Of a DNA stretch of 64,000 bases, positions 9,158 to 17,356 are shown in pieces. The stretch is from Nitrosopumilus sp. (GTDB lineage: Archaea > Thermoproteota > Nitrososphaeria > Nitrososphaerales > Nitrosopumilaceae). Position numbers and translations under genes: made by a program. The stretch lies in assembly GCF_025699255.1 (NCBI RefSeq), contig NZ_JAILWA010000006.1, positions 24,358 through 88,357 of the forward strand, written 5' to 3'. The notes below the pieces were generated by a model, which saw only the letters and a program-made list of their open reading frames with translations, did not search any database and was not told the origin of the DNA. Every line of letters starts with the position of its first letter. Positions within the stretch are counted from its first letter, which is position 1.

Positions 9158-9829
9158 ATGAACCCAGTTAACTCTCTCTTTATAATTAGCACAGTACTTG
9201 TTCCTCTGTTACTGATATCTCTAAACTATTCTGTAATCGATGATTTCTATTCATATTCAGTTCCATTGAACAGTATGAAAATTGACACTCACACATTCAC
9301 TGATGATCCTGATATTTTTCACAAGACTCTGAACAAAAAAGATTCTACTTGCTTTACTACTCTAAATGGAAATTTCTTCTGCTATGAGTATCCTCGAATC
9401 TATGAAGATTCTGCCATTTCATACGTTCGAGGAATTTCGGGAATTGATGGCGAATTACATTTTGATCCTATCGAGCGAGGTGTAGGATATTTTACAATGA
9501 AAAACATGACTGTGATTTTCGGAGATACTGCACTTGTAACATTTGCAGACAAGAATTATCGTGTTGGAAACAAAGACAGGACAACTTATGAGATAACAGA
9601 CAACTTTGAATTTTCAGCAGTAATTGAAAAATATGATACATTTATCGCCAAATGCAATTCTTATGATGGAACAAGTGTAACGGTCGTGCAATATCTTGGT
9701 ATAGTTACAATAAATGGCATAGAATATTTTGCAACATGGCATACTCCTGCATCTTCTGATGTTGGAGTAAAATGCAAATACCCTGAGATTATCCAGCATA
9801 GCTTGAATTATAATTTTGGAGATTTGTAA
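9158..9829 (+). CDS. membrane-anchored extracytoplasmic protein, 223 aa
   Basis: N-terminal hydrophobic segment (SLFIISTVLVPLLLISLNYSV) followed by a soluble domain of about 195 residues with cysteines (DSTCFTTLNGNFFCYEY, AKCNSYDG, VKCKYPE) that could form two disulfides. No known motif. Last of the surface-protein run; it could have its own promoter, as 56 nt separate it from the gene before. Function unknown. Confidence 0.6.
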   Translation: MNPVNSLFIISTVLVPLLLISLNYSVIDDFYSYSVPLNSMKIDTHTFTDDPDIFHKTLNKKDSTCFTTLNGNFFCYEYPRIYEDSAISYVRGISGIDGELHFDPIERGVGYFTMKNMTVIFGDTALVTFADKNYRVGNKDRTTYEITDNFEFSAVIEKYDTFIAKCNSYDGTSVTVVQYLGIVTINGIEYFATWHTPASSDVGVKCKYPEIIQHSLNYNFGDL

Positions 9830-9831
9830 AA

Positions 9832-9891
9832 ATGAAAACTAGGCTTTTGATAATCCCTTTACTGCCTGTATATGTGAACCATCTGGATTAA
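9832..9891 (+). pseudogene. possible remnant of an exported-protein gene
   Basis: A 19-codon frame opens with ATGAAAACTAGGCTTTTG, nearly the same as the first 18 bases of the exported-protein gene at 6622 (one difference), then runs through a half-formed hydrophobic stretch and stops. The likeness ends after about 23 bases. It may be the debris of a duplicated signal-peptide gene, or chance from the shared MKTRLL opening. It lies 2 nt after the preceding stop. Confidence 0.25.
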
Positions 9892-9952
9892 TCAAGAAAT
9901 TGACAGAATAACTAAATAATGAATCATTGATCTGAACAAATCATTCATGAAT

Positions 9953-9960
9953 TTTATAAG
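9953..9960 (+). promoter_or_regulatory. TATA-like box for the 21-residue ORF
   Basis: TTTATAAG ends 22 nt before the ATG at 9983, the distance expected when transcription begins at or near the start codon. The DNA around it is otherwise non-coding. Confidence 0.45.
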
Positions 9961-9982
9961 CAGAAATTGATTATGCTATAGT

Positions 9983-10048
9983 ATGTCAAATGATGAATCA
10001 TGGGAAGAATTGCTGGGATTGTCTTGGACTATAATTGATGACGAGTAA
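9983..10048 (+). CDS. putative leaderless microprotein, 21 aa
   Basis: A complete frame encoding an acidic peptide (MSNDESWEELLGLSWTIIDDE) with two Trp and seven acidic residues. The case for a gene is positional: it stands alone in a 323-nt gap, has a well-placed TATA-like box, and is followed by a T-rich stretch (TTTTTAATTTATTTC) that could end transcription. Its length alone would not support it. Function unknown; an amphipathic helix that binds a partner protein is one guess. Confidence 0.35.
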   Translation: MSNDESWEELLGLSWTIIDDE

Positions 10049-10120
10049 TTTTTAATTTATTTCTATTTTATTTTCATCTAACTTTTGATTTCTAATCTCT
10101 GACACTTGGATATCTGAAAA

Positions 10121-10130
10121 GCTTTTAATC
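10121..10130 (+). promoter_or_regulatory. TATA-like box of the leucine operon
   Basis: GCTTTTAATC lies 23-32 nt upstream of the leuC ATG at 10153, fitting a leaderless or nearly leaderless transcript that may run through all four isomerase genes. Confidence 0.45.
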
Positions 10131-10152
10131 TGTAGAGCAGGCTTTTTTTATC

Positions 10153-11424
10153 ATGAATATTACTGAGAAGATTCTTGCAAAGGGTGCGGGAAAGTCTTCT
10201 GTTTCTCCAGATGATGTGGTTTTTGCCAAAGTAGACAAGGTAATGGTACATGATGTCTCAGGACCAGGCGTGATTAAGGTATTTGATAAACTAAAGAAGC
10301 AAGGAATTTCAGTTGATAAATTATGGGATCCAACAAAGGTTTGGGTAGCAGAAGATCACTTTGTCCCATCTGCCGAAAAAGCATCAGCTGAAAACATCGT
10401 AAAACTATCAAACTTTACAAAAAATTATGGAATTGCAAAGCATTTCAAATATGGAATGGGCCAATATGGAATTTGTCATACTATATCTCATGAAGAAGCT
10501 ATGGTTATGCCAGGTGATGTCTATGTGGGAGGAGATTCTCACACAAACACCACGGGAGCATTAGGTGCATTTGCATGTGGTCTAGGACATACTGATGTTG
10601 CTTATGTTTTATTGAATGGAAAAATTTGGTTCAAGGTTCCAGAAACTTTCTACTTTAAACTAAATGGAAAACTGCCTGACCATGTAATGGCAAAGGATCT
10701 AATCTTAAAAATTATTGGAGAGATTGGAACTGACGGAGGTGCATATCAGACAATGCAGTTTGGAGGATCAGGTGTAGACGCAATGTCTGTAGAAAGTAGA
10801 TTGACTTTGTGTAATATGACTACAGAAGCTGGCGCAAAGAATGGAATTGTTGAACCTGACCAAAAGGTAGTTGATTATCTTACTCAAAGAGGTGCATCTA
10901 ATTTCAATTTGATCAAAGGCGATGATGATGCAGAATATTCCAAGGTCTTTGAATTTGAAAGTTCTGAAATGGAACCAACTATCGCAAAACCATTTTCTCC
11001 AGAAAACACATGCGTTGTAAGAGAAGCTCCTTCAGTTGAATTGGACAAGTCTTACATCGGCTCATGCACTGGAGCAAAGTATGAAGATTTGGAAGCTGCC
11101 GCGAGAATACTCAAAGGAAGAAAAGTAAAGATCAGAACCGAAATTTTACCTGCAGCAATTTCAATTTATCAGAGAGCTATGGAGAATGGCTTGTTGAAAA
11201 TTTTCTTAGATGCAGGCGTAACTGTAGGACCTCCAACTTGTGGGGCCTGCTGCGGAGCCCATATGGGAGTATTGGCAAAGGATGAAATCTGTATCAGTAC
11301 AACAAACAGAAATTTCCCAGGAAGAATGGGCCACGTAGAATCTCAGACATATCTATCATCTCCTTTAGTTGCAGCAGCTTCTGCAGTAACTGGAAAAATT
11401 ACTGATCCGAGGGATTTGAAATGA
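10153..11424 (+). CDS. leuC: archaeal-type isopropylmalate isomerase (or related hydro-lyase), large subunit
   Basis: Large subunit of an aconitase-family isomerase with a [4Fe-4S] cluster. The 423-aa length is that of the archaeal/short LeuC-HacA group. The cluster ligands are visible as SYIGSCTGAKYEDL (one Cys) and GPPTCGACCGAHMG (the CxxC pair); substrate-contact segments GGDSHTNTTGALGAFACGLGHTD and STTNRNFPGRMG are present. It overlaps the small subunit by 4 nt (ATGA), so the two subunits are made together. A second, bacterial-type pair follows directly, so this enzyme could act on isopropylmalate or on another 2-hydroxy acid such as homocitrate or citramalate; sequence alone does not decide. 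Confidence 0.85.
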   Translation: MNITEKILAKGAGKSSVSPDDVVFAKVDKVMVHDVSGPGVIKVFDKLKKQGISVDKLWDPTKVWVAEDHFVPSAEKASAENIVKLSNFTKNYGIAKHFKYGMGQYGICHTISHEEAMVMPGDVYVGGDSHTNTTGALGAFACGLGHTDVAYVLLNGKIWFKVPETFYFKLNGKLPDHVMAKDLILKIIGEIGTDGGAYQTMQFGGSGVDAMSVESRLTLCNMTTEAGAKNGIVEPDQKVVDYLTQRGASNFNLIKGDDDAEYSKVFEFESSEMEPTIAKPFSPENTCVVREAPSVELDKSYIGSCTGAKYEDLEAAARILKGRKVKIRTEILPAAISIYQRAMENGLLKIFLDAGVTVGPPTCGACCGAHMGVLAKDEICISTTNRNFPGRMGHVESQTYLSSPLVAAASAVTGKITDPRDLK

Positions 11425-11912
11425 AAGGTAATGTCATAAAATATTCTCAAGATAACGTCGACACTGACGTAATCATTCCGGGTCAGTACCTCAAAGTTCA
11501 CGATTATGCAGAACTTGCAACACATGCAATGGAGGGATTAGACCCTGATTTTCATTCCAAAGTAAAAGAAGGTGATTTTATTTTATCTGGTAAAAATTTT
11601 GGTTGTGGTTCATCTCGTGAACACGCTCCAATTGCATTGTCTCATTCTGGAATCAAGGCAGTTCTTGCGTTGTCTTTTGCAAGAATTTTTTATCGCAATT
11701 CAGTTGATGGTGCATTTTTGTTACCTATTGAGATTGAACAAGATGCATATGATGGAATTTCAGAAGGAGATGAAATAGACATTGATGTTGAATCAAATCA
11801 AATTAAAAACATTACAAAAAATCAAACATACAAAATGAAACCCTTTTCAGAAATTATCGGAAAGATAATTGCTGCTGGTGGATTATTCAAGTATAACCCT
11901 GATCAGGATTAA
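11421..11912 (+). CDS. leuD: archaeal-type isopropylmalate isomerase, small subunit
   Basis: Swivelling-domain partner of the gene before it. Family marks seen are [14 protein letters not shown] near the N-terminus, [14 protein letters not shown] (the substrate-binding loop) and [18 protein letters not shown]. The 163-aa length matches archaeal LeuD, which lacks the C-terminal extension of the bacterial form. The residues between YL and ...[10 protein letters not shown] correspond to the loop that sets substrate choice in this family. It ends 1 nt before the bacterial-type leuC begins, so the four genes form one transcription unit. Confidence 0.87.
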   Translation: MKGNVIKYSQDNVDTDVIIPGQYLKVHDYAELATHAMEGLDPDFHSKVKEGDFILSGKNFGCGSSREHAPIALSHSGIKAVLALSFARIFYRNSVDGAFLLPIEIEQDAYDGISEGDEIDIDVESNQIKNITKNQTYKMKPFSEIIGKIIAAGGLFKYNPDQD

Positions 11913-11913
11913 A

Positions 11914-13329
11914 ATGGGAAAAACTCTTTTCGAAAAGATTTGGGAATCACATGTTGTTGTAGAAAAACAAAACGATCCTTCTCTAATTTACATAGACAGG
12001 CATCTTGTTCATGAGGTAACTTCCCCACAAGCTTTTGAAGGATTGCGAATTAACAAAAGAAAGGTTCGTAGACCTGACCTTACCATTGCTACAATGGATC
12101 ACAATGTTCCAACCACTGACCGTACGTTGCCTATTTTAGATCAAACCTCTTCTGTTCAAATCCAAACTTTGGAAAAAAACTGCAAAGATTTTGGAATAAA
12201 ATTATTTGATATTACTAGTCCTAATCAGGGAATTGTTCATGTAATTGGGCCTCAATTGGGCATTACCTTACCTGGAACAACCATTGTTTGTGGCGATAGT
12301 CATACATCAACTCATGGTGCCTTTGGAGCTTTAGCGTTGGGGATTGGAACAAGTGATGTTGAACATGTTTTGGCTTCTCAGACCATGTGGCTTGAAAAGC
12401 CTATTCCGTTTGAAATTAGAGTTGAAGGCAAACGAAAAAACCCTCACGCTGTAACTGCTAAAGATATTGTGTTGTCTATTATCAAACACATTGGAACTGG
12501 TGGTGGAACTGGAACTGTAATTGAATATCGCGGTGAGGGAATTACTGATCTTTCAATGGAGCAAAGAATGACTATTTGTAATATGTCCATTGAAGCTGGG
12601 GCTCGTGCAGGTCTTATCGCTCCAGACGAAAAAACATTTGATTATCTTAGAGGAAGAGAATACACTCCAAAAAATTATGAGTCCTTAGTTGATGATTGGA
12701 GAGAACATCTAAAGACAGACAGTGATGCAAAATTTGAAAAACAATTTACATTGCACATAGATGATATTGCACCCCAAGTTAGCTGGGGAACCAATCCTGG
12801 AATGACTTGTGATGTGACAGAATCTGTTCCATCTCCTGATGATTTTTCAAAGGGTGATCCTAATCAAAAGAAAGGTGCAGAAAAAGCACTTGATTACATG
12901 GATTTAAAACCTGGAACTCCTATGGAAGAAATCAAAATAGATAGAGTGTTTATTGGTTCTTGTACTAATGCAAGATTAGAAGATCTTATTGAAGCATCCA
13001 AAGTTATCAAAGGGCAAAAAGTATCTTCTCATGTAAAGGCCATGGTTGTTCCTGGTTCTCAGATGGTAAAAAAACAAGCTGAAGAAATGGGCTTGGATAA
13101 AATTTTCATAAATGCAAATTTTGAATGGAGAGAAGCTGGTTGTAGCATGTGTCTTGGAATGAATCCTGATATTTTATCTCCAGGTGAACGTTGTGCAAGT
13201 ACTTCTAATAGAAATTTTGAAGGCAGGCAAGGAACTGGTGGTAGAACACATTTGGTTAGTCCTGTAATGGCAGCAGCAGCAGCTATCAAAGGCCATTTTG
13301 TAGATGTTAGGAAGATGGATTTGAATTAA
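11914..13329 (+). CDS. leuC: bacterial-type 3-isopropylmalate dehydratase, large subunit
   Basis: Isomerises 2- to 3-isopropylmalate in leucine synthesis. Read from the ATG at 11914 ([15 protein letters not shown]), which gives 471 residues and aligns with the start of bacterial LeuC; an upstream in-frame start at 11869 would sit inside the leuD gene. Seen: [42 protein letters not shown], the bacterial-only insert around [14 protein letters not shown], and the cluster cysteines in [13 protein letters not shown] and [11 protein letters not shown]. It is 50 residues longer than the archaeal paralogue just upstream and clearly a separate lineage, probably acquired from bacteria. Confidence 0.93.
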   Translation: MGKTLFEKIWESHVVVEKQNDPSLIYIDRHLVHEVTSPQAFEGLRINKRKVRRPDLTIATMDHNVPTTDRTLPILDQTSSVQIQTLEKNCKDFGIKLFDITSPNQGIVHVIGPQLGITLPGTTIVCGDSHTSTHGAFGALALGIGTSDVEHVLASQTMWLEKPIPFEIRVEGKRKNPHAVTAKDIVLSIIKHIGTGGGTGTVIEYRGEGITDLSMEQRMTICNMSIEAGARAGLIAPDEKTFDYLRGREYTPKNYESLVDDWREHLKTDSDAKFEKQFTLHIDDIAPQVSWGTNPGMTCDVTESVPSPDDFSKGDPNQKKGAEKALDYMDLKPGTPMEEIKIDRVFIGSCTNARLEDLIEASKVIKGQKVSSHVKAMVVPGSQMVKKQAEEMGLDKIFINANFEWREAGCSMCLGMNPDILSPGERCASTSNRNFEGRQGTGGRTHLVSPVMAAAAAIKGHFVDVRKMDLN

Positions 13330-13330
13330 C

Positions 13331-13915
13331 ATGGAACCTTTCAAAAAAGTAACTAGTATTGTAACCCCTCTTGACAAGGTAAATGTAGATACAGATCAAA
13401 TTGTTCCAAAACAATTTTTAAAATTAGTTCAAAAATCTGGGTTTGGCAAGTTTTTGTTTTATAATTGGAGATACGATGAGAATGAAAATAAAAAATCTGA
13501 TTTTATCTTAAATGATTCTAAATTTGAGAATTCCAAAATTTTGGTAGCTGGAGATAATTTTGGATGTGGTTCTAGTCGTGAGCATGCAGTATGGGCTTTG
13601 CTTGACTATGGGTTTTCAGTAATAATTGCCCCTTCTTTTGCAGATATCTTCTATAGTAATTGCTTCAAGAATGGAATTTTGCCCATTACTTTGGATGAAA
13701 ATACTGTAGAAAAACTACAAAACGAATCTGGAGAAATTGAAGTGGATCTAGAAAATCAATCTATCGCCACTTCTTCCAAGAAGATATCTTTTGAGATTGA
13801 TTCTTACAAGAAAAAAATTCTCTTAGAGGGACTAGATGATATTGCACAAACTCTTCAATACGAAGATAAAATATCTGCTTTTGAGAAAGAATCTAAAATC
13901 CCATCTGTTTTATAA
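13331..13915 (+). CDS. leuD: bacterial-type 3-isopropylmalate dehydratase, small subunit
   Basis: Small subunit matching the bacterial-type large subunit. It begins 1 nt after leuC ends. Marks: VTPLDKVNVDTDQIVPKQFLK, the FLFYNWRYDENE segment found in the bacterial LeuD group, and [18 protein letters not shown]. At 194 aa it is in the bacterial size range. Its last 23 nt overlap the 3' end of the convergent nucleotidyltransferase gene. With the archaeal pair upstream it completes a four-gene leuCDCD array. Confidence 0.92.
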   Translation: MEPFKKVTSIVTPLDKVNVDTDQIVPKQFLKLVQKSGFGKFLFYNWRYDENENKKSDFILNDSKFENSKILVAGDNFGCGSSREHAVWALLDYGFSVIIAPSFADIFYSNCFKNGILPITLDENTVEKLQNESGEIEVDLENQSIATSSKKISFEIDSYKKKILLEGLDDIAQTLQYEDKISAFEKESKIPSVL

Positions 13916-14612
13916 TCTTCTTTACTGTCTTTTCATTTCTTTCTAAATATGTTGGTGACTCTGCATCAATCCATTCATTGTTTTCAATGTCTAAAGCACT
14001 GATTTTTCCTTCCTTTGATAATGGCTGTAAAATATCATATGATAAATTGATCTCTTTTTGTTTTTGTTTTGATTTTATTTTTTTGATGATATCTTTTCCT
14101 AGCATATAGATTCCTAAGCATTCTGATAATTGTAATTTCATAACTGGTTTTTCTTTGAACTCTGTAATGATTCCGTTTTCTACTGCTGCAAATCCTGTTT
14201 CTTCTTTTCTTTTAGTCCTAGTTGCAATACATGCTGAGCTTTTCTTCTCTTTGAACAATTCTCGCATTTTTTTCAAGTCTATGGCACATAGATTATCTAC
14301 AAACCATAACACAAATTCAGATTCTTTTCCTAGTTTATTTTCAATATGTAGAAGATCTCCGCCAGTTCCGCTTTGGGAATCTTGAACAAATGTGATGTTT
14401 TTCTGATTTTCAAAATAGTTCTTGATTTGACCTCCTAAGCCATTAAAATCTGAAATAATGATCACTCCATCAATAAAACTAAATGATTTTAGATATTTTA
14501 CCACATAATCTATCACTGGCTTGCCGTTGATGGGGATCATAGCTTTTGGAAAAAATTCTGTATATGGTTTGCCTCTTGTTCCCTTGCCTCCGGCAAGAAT
14601 TACAGCTTTCAC
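13893..14612 (-). CDS. sugar-phosphate nucleotidyltransferase, 239 aa
   Basis: Transfers a nucleotide to a sugar 1-phosphate, making an NDP-sugar for glycan or cell-surface synthesis. The N-terminus MKAVILAGGKGTRGKPYTEFFPKAMIPINGKPVIDYVVKYL holds the signature GGxGTR loop and the PKAMIPI(N)GKP lysine region; VLWFVDNLCAIDL is the metal-binding D-x-(D/N) area. There is no C-terminal left-handed helix domain, as in short RmlA-like or GalU-like enzymes. It lies 3 nt downstream of rpsI on the same strand, a place where many archaea have rpoN. The sugar specificity is not evident. Confidence 0.8.
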   Translation of the reverse strand: MKAVILAGGKGTRGKPYTEFFPKAMIPINGKPVIDYVVKYLKSFSFIDGVIIISDFNGLGGQIKNYFENQKNITFVQDSQSGTGGDLLHIENKLGKESEFVLWFVDNLCAIDLKKMRELFKEKKSSACIATRTKRKEETGFAAVENGIITEFKEKPVMKLQLSECLGIYMLGKDIIKKIKSKQKQKEINLSYDILQPLSKEGKISALDIENNEWIDAESPTYLERNEKTVKKIIKQMGF

Positions 14613-14615
14613 AGT

Positions 14616-15065
14616 CTAACGGTATGATTTCTGCTTTCTTCTTCTTGCACCAGGTCCGCCAAATTTCTTTGGTTCTTTTCTTCTGGCGTCTCCACTGACT
14701 AGGTATTTATCAAAATCAGTGATTCTTTTTCTAAGGTCTTCTCTAGTTGATTTAGGGAAAGGATGGTCTTTTGGATCTTTTTTGGATTTAGTCCATCCTG
14801 TTAAGGCTCTTGAAATTCCGGTAGCTGCTGCACTGGCTTGTCCCATAAATCCTCCACCTCTTACTCTTACAGAGATATCTATTTTGTCTCTCAAATCTCC
14901 TGTAATTTCTAATGGTGCTAAAATGACTTCACGTGCAGTTTCTTGTGGAATCATTTCTACTGGAATATTGTTAATTCTAATTTTTCCTTTACCTTTAGTA
15001 ATGTAAACATGAGCACTAGCTGTTTTTCTTGTTGCAAAGTAGATTTCAGTTTTTGGAGTTGTCAT
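14616..15065 (-). CDS. rps9: 30S ribosomal protein S9 (uS9)
   Basis: Small-subunit protein whose C-terminal tail reaches the P-site tRNA. Seen are the N-terminal YFATRKTASAHVYITKGKGKIRIN, the GQASAAATGISRAL segment and the conserved basic end (KKFGGPGARRRKQKSYR). 149 aa is usual for archaea. It overlaps the L13 gene by 4 nt and lies in the order rpoD-L18e-L13-S9, a conserved archaeal ribosomal/RNA polymerase operon. Confidence 0.96.
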   Translation of the reverse strand: MTTPKTEIYFATRKTASAHVYITKGKGKIRINNIPVEMIPQETAREVILAPLEITGDLRDKIDISVRVRGGGFMGQASAAATGISRALTGWTKSKKDPKDHPFPKSTREDLRKRITDFDKYLVSGDARRKEPKKFGGPGARRRKQKSYR

Positions 15066-15559
15066 TCAGTCCACCCTATTACTCTACATAGTTCTCCAAG
15101 TGCTGTATAATTTGATGGAGTTTTTCTAATCATAGCTTTTTCAAATTGAATTTTTTCAAGTGATTTGACTTCTTTTGGAGAGCCAATGTATGTTCTTAAT
15201 CTCTGATGGGCTTCCTTGCCTGATGGTTTTCTATCATATGGAAGCATTTGACGAATCATCTTTGCCATTACTGTATCTGGTCTTCTGTAGTGTACTGGTC
15301 CGTGTTTGTAATTGATGATGCTGTTAATTTCTAAAAATTCTCTATACTCTTTAATTTGATTACTTCTTGTTCCACTCATCATGATTTTTTCACAATTTAC
15401 AACTGATACTCTGTTTCCTTTGATTAACAATTTTGCAACGTTTGATGCTAATCTTCCTGCTATGTGGTTAGTTGCATCTATTACAATTGGTCTGTCAGTT
15501 CTTACAACTGTCTCTTGTTTTGATGCTCCCTTTGGTCTGTTTAATCTTCCATTAGCCAA
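15062..15559 (-). CDS. rpl13: 50S ribosomal protein L13 (uL13)
   Basis: Large-subunit assembly protein. Core motif DRPIVIDATNHIAGRLASNVAKLL, then VVNCEKIMMSGTR and MLPYDRKPSGKEA. The start is uncertain: an ATG at 15595 would push 44 nt into the L18e gene and add residues not found in relatives as I know them; a TTG at 15559 overlaps L18e by only 8 nt and gives 165 residues. I chose the TTG. Either way the protein is the third of the rpoD-L18e-L13-S9 unit. Confidence 0.9.
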   Translation of the reverse strand: MANGRLNRPKGASKQETVVRTDRPIVIDATNHIAGRLASNVAKLLIKGNRVSVVNCEKIMMSGTRSNQIKEYREFLEINSIINYKHGPVHYRRPDTVMAKMIRQMLPYDRKPSGKEAHQRLRTYIGSPKEVKSLEKIQFEKAMIRKTPSNYTALGELCRVIGWTE

Positions 15560-15899
15560 GTAATACAACTCCTTTCCCTGTTGGATTCTGTTCAATTAAA
15601 TCTGAATGTGTGATAATTTTTCCGCCTTTTTCAATGATTTTGTTTGCAGCAGATTCTGAAATTGAGAATGAGAATAATGTGATTTTGTGAGAAATATTTC
15701 CTGTGCCGAGAATTTTGCCTGGGAATACTACGATGTCGTTTTCTTTAGTTAGCTGATCCACTCTGTTCAAGTTAAGATCTCTTCTTGCAATGGATGGTTT
15801 TAATGCATATTCTGCCAATTTAGCCCAAATTGGTGCATCGTTTTTGGATGATGCTTTCTTTAGATCTTTGGCCATATGTATAACGACTTGATTAGTCAT
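15552..15899 (-). CDS. rpl18e: 50S ribosomal protein L18e (eL18)
   Basis: Archaeal/eukaryotic large-subunit protein of the L15/L18e fold. Features: KKASSKNDAPIWAKLAEYALKPSIARRDLNLNRVDQLTKENDIVVFPGKILGTGNISHK split over residues 14-70, then a Gly-rich KGGKI end. A TATA-like stretch on the minus strand (15924-15930) is 25 nt from the ATG at 15899, supporting that start and suggesting a promoter inside the operon, 45 nt downstream of rpoD. Confidence 0.94.
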   Translation of the reverse strand: MTNQVVIHMAKDLKKASSKNDAPIWAKLAEYALKPSIARRDLNLNRVDQLTKENDIVVFPGKILGTGNISHKITLFSFSISESAANKIIEKGGKIITHSDLIEQNPTGKGVVLLG

Positions 15900-15944
15900 G
15901 TGAATAATGCGGTTTAAAACCCAAATATAATGTCTATGCTTAGA

Positions 15945-16610
15945 TTATTCTTCGACTTGGTCAATCATTTCCTTAAATTGACCTATTCTATTGCTGACCT
16001 CGTCAACTCCTGAAAGAATAATTTGTTCAGGATTGAGTGCTCCTGTTGATTCTACTGTAAGCACTTTGACATCTTCTTTGTCAGTATCCGTAAGTGTTGA
16101 TACTGTAGCAGCATTCCATTTTGCATGTTCTGTACCGCGACCAAGTCTTGCATAACACTCTACTTTGATTCTTTGACCTGGTGCTAGTTGAACAATTGGA
16201 ATTTTATCTGATGTTGGCTTGATGGAATCATCTTCAGAAGATAATTCACTTGAAAGAACTGCACGTGTTACATCTGAATCTCCTGAATCTAAAACTAACA
16301 TTACTTTACAGTTTGAGCATCCTGTTTCACTCTGACATTCACATTTAGATGGCTCATTAAATCTAGCCAAATCTGTTGTTAATGGAATAAGTCCTAATCT
16401 GTGAGCCAAACCTTCATCTGGTAATACTGATGAATTTTCAATAATATCTACAGTGTCTATTGCAAATGTTGGAACTCCATTTAGACAAACACGTCTTAAC
16501 GCATTTGCATATTGTAATGGTATGCCTGTAAGTTTTACAGCAATTTTTTGATTATCTTTACTAATTACATCTAAGGATGACAAATCTTGAACAAAATCTT
16601 CAAAGTCCAC
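15945..16610 (-). CDS. rpo3: DNA-directed RNA polymerase subunit D (Rpo3)
   Basis: Alpha-like assembly subunit of archaeal RNA polymerase. Seen: the N-terminal dimerisation segment (PLQYANALRRVCLNGVPTFAIDTVDI), then EGLAHRLGLIPLTTD. Cysteines 90, 92, 98 and 101 (SKCECQSETGCSNC) form a CxC-x5-CxxC set where some archaeal subunits carry a Fe-S cluster. 221 aa is at the short end because the inserted ferredoxin-like domain is reduced to a single motif. First gene of the minus-strand unit and divergent from the SBDS gene, with 59 nt between them. Confidence 0.95.
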   Translation of the reverse strand: MDFEDFVQDLSSLDVISKDNQKIAVKLTGIPLQYANALRRVCLNGVPTFAIDTVDIIENSSVLPDEGLAHRLGLIPLTTDLARFNEPSKCECQSETGCSNCKVMLVLDSGDSDVTRAVLSSELSSEDDSIKPTSDKIPIVQLAPGQRIKVECYARLGRGTEHAKWNAATVSTLTDTDKEDVKVLTVESTGALNPEQIILSGVDEVSNRIGQFKEMIDQVEE

Positions 16611-16633
16611 ATAAAAATCTAGCTAGTTTCACG

Positions 16634-16645
16634 TATAGATAAATA
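16634..16645 (+). promoter_or_regulatory. TATA-like box of the exosome superoperon
   Basis: TATAGATAAATA lies 24-35 nt before the SBDS ATG at 16670, in the 59-nt divergent region shared with rpoD. It would drive the whole SBDS-exosome-prefoldin array. Confidence 0.4.
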
Positions 16646-16669
16646 GCAAATAATACTACTATTATTGAA

Positions 16670-17356
16670 ATGGCAGATTATACATTAGTTAGATATTCTT
16701 TTGAAGGCGAAAAATTTGAGATTATGGTAAAACCAGATCCTGCACTTGATTATCGATTGGGTAAGAAAAAGGACATTTCCTCAATATTGGTATCTGACGA
16801 AATATACACTGATGCCAGTAAAGGAACAAGGCCTACTGCTGAAAAATTACAACATGCTTTCAAAACTGAAGACTCTGCTGAAATTGCAGAGATTATTCTC
16901 AAGAAAGGAGATCTGAATTTAACCACTGATCAAAGGCGAAAAATGATTGAAGAGAAAAAAAAACAGATAATTACATTTATTGCTAAAACTTATGTCGATC
17001 CTAAAACTCATCTGCCTCATCCACCACTTAGAATTGAACAAGCCATGAAAGATGGTAGAGTTTCAATAGATCCTCACAAAACAGTAGATGAACAAGTAAA
17101 GGATATTGTTGATAAATTACGTTCTATCATAGCTTTAAAATCTGAAAATCTAAAATTGGAAATTACAATCCCTGCTCAATATGCATCTCAATCATATGCA
17201 GTTTTGAAATCTGTTGGTTCTCTAAACAAAGAAGAATGGCAAAATAATGGTTCACTAAAAGCAATACTTGAAATACCCGCTGCGGCAAGGCCAAACGTGA
17301 TAGACAGATTAGGTTCTATAACTAAGGGTTCAGCCACAGTAGAGGTAATTCAATAA
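16670..17356 (+). CDS. ribosome maturation protein SBDS (Sdo1)
   Basis: Archaeal SBDS orthologue, which in the eukaryotic system helps release the anti-association factor eIF6 from the large subunit. Three domains can be followed: N-terminal FYSH-type (DYTLVRYSFEGEKFEIMV to about residue 90, including KKKDISSILVSDEIYTDASKGTRP), a helical middle (KKQIITFIAKTYVDPKTHLPHPPLRIEQAM) and a ferredoxin-like C-terminal domain. 228 aa is usual. It shares its last base with the Rrp4 start codon, a classic archaeal arrangement. Confidence 0.95.
   Translation: MADYTLVRYSFEGEKFEIMVKPDPALDYRLGKKKDISSILVSDEIYTDASKGTRPTAEKLQHAFKTEDSAEIAEIILKKGDLNLTTDQRRKMIEEKKKQIITFIAKTYVDPKTHLPHPPLRIEQAMKDGRVSIDPHKTVDEQVKDIVDKLRSIIALKSENLKLEITIPAQYASQSYAVLKSVGSLNKEEWQNNGSLKAILEIPAAARPNVIDRLGSITKGSATVEVIQ

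Noticed and set aside
15560..15595. Longer L13 starting at 15595
   Set aside because: It would overlap the L18e gene by 44 nt and add residues not expected in L13; the TTG at 15559 fits the operon better.
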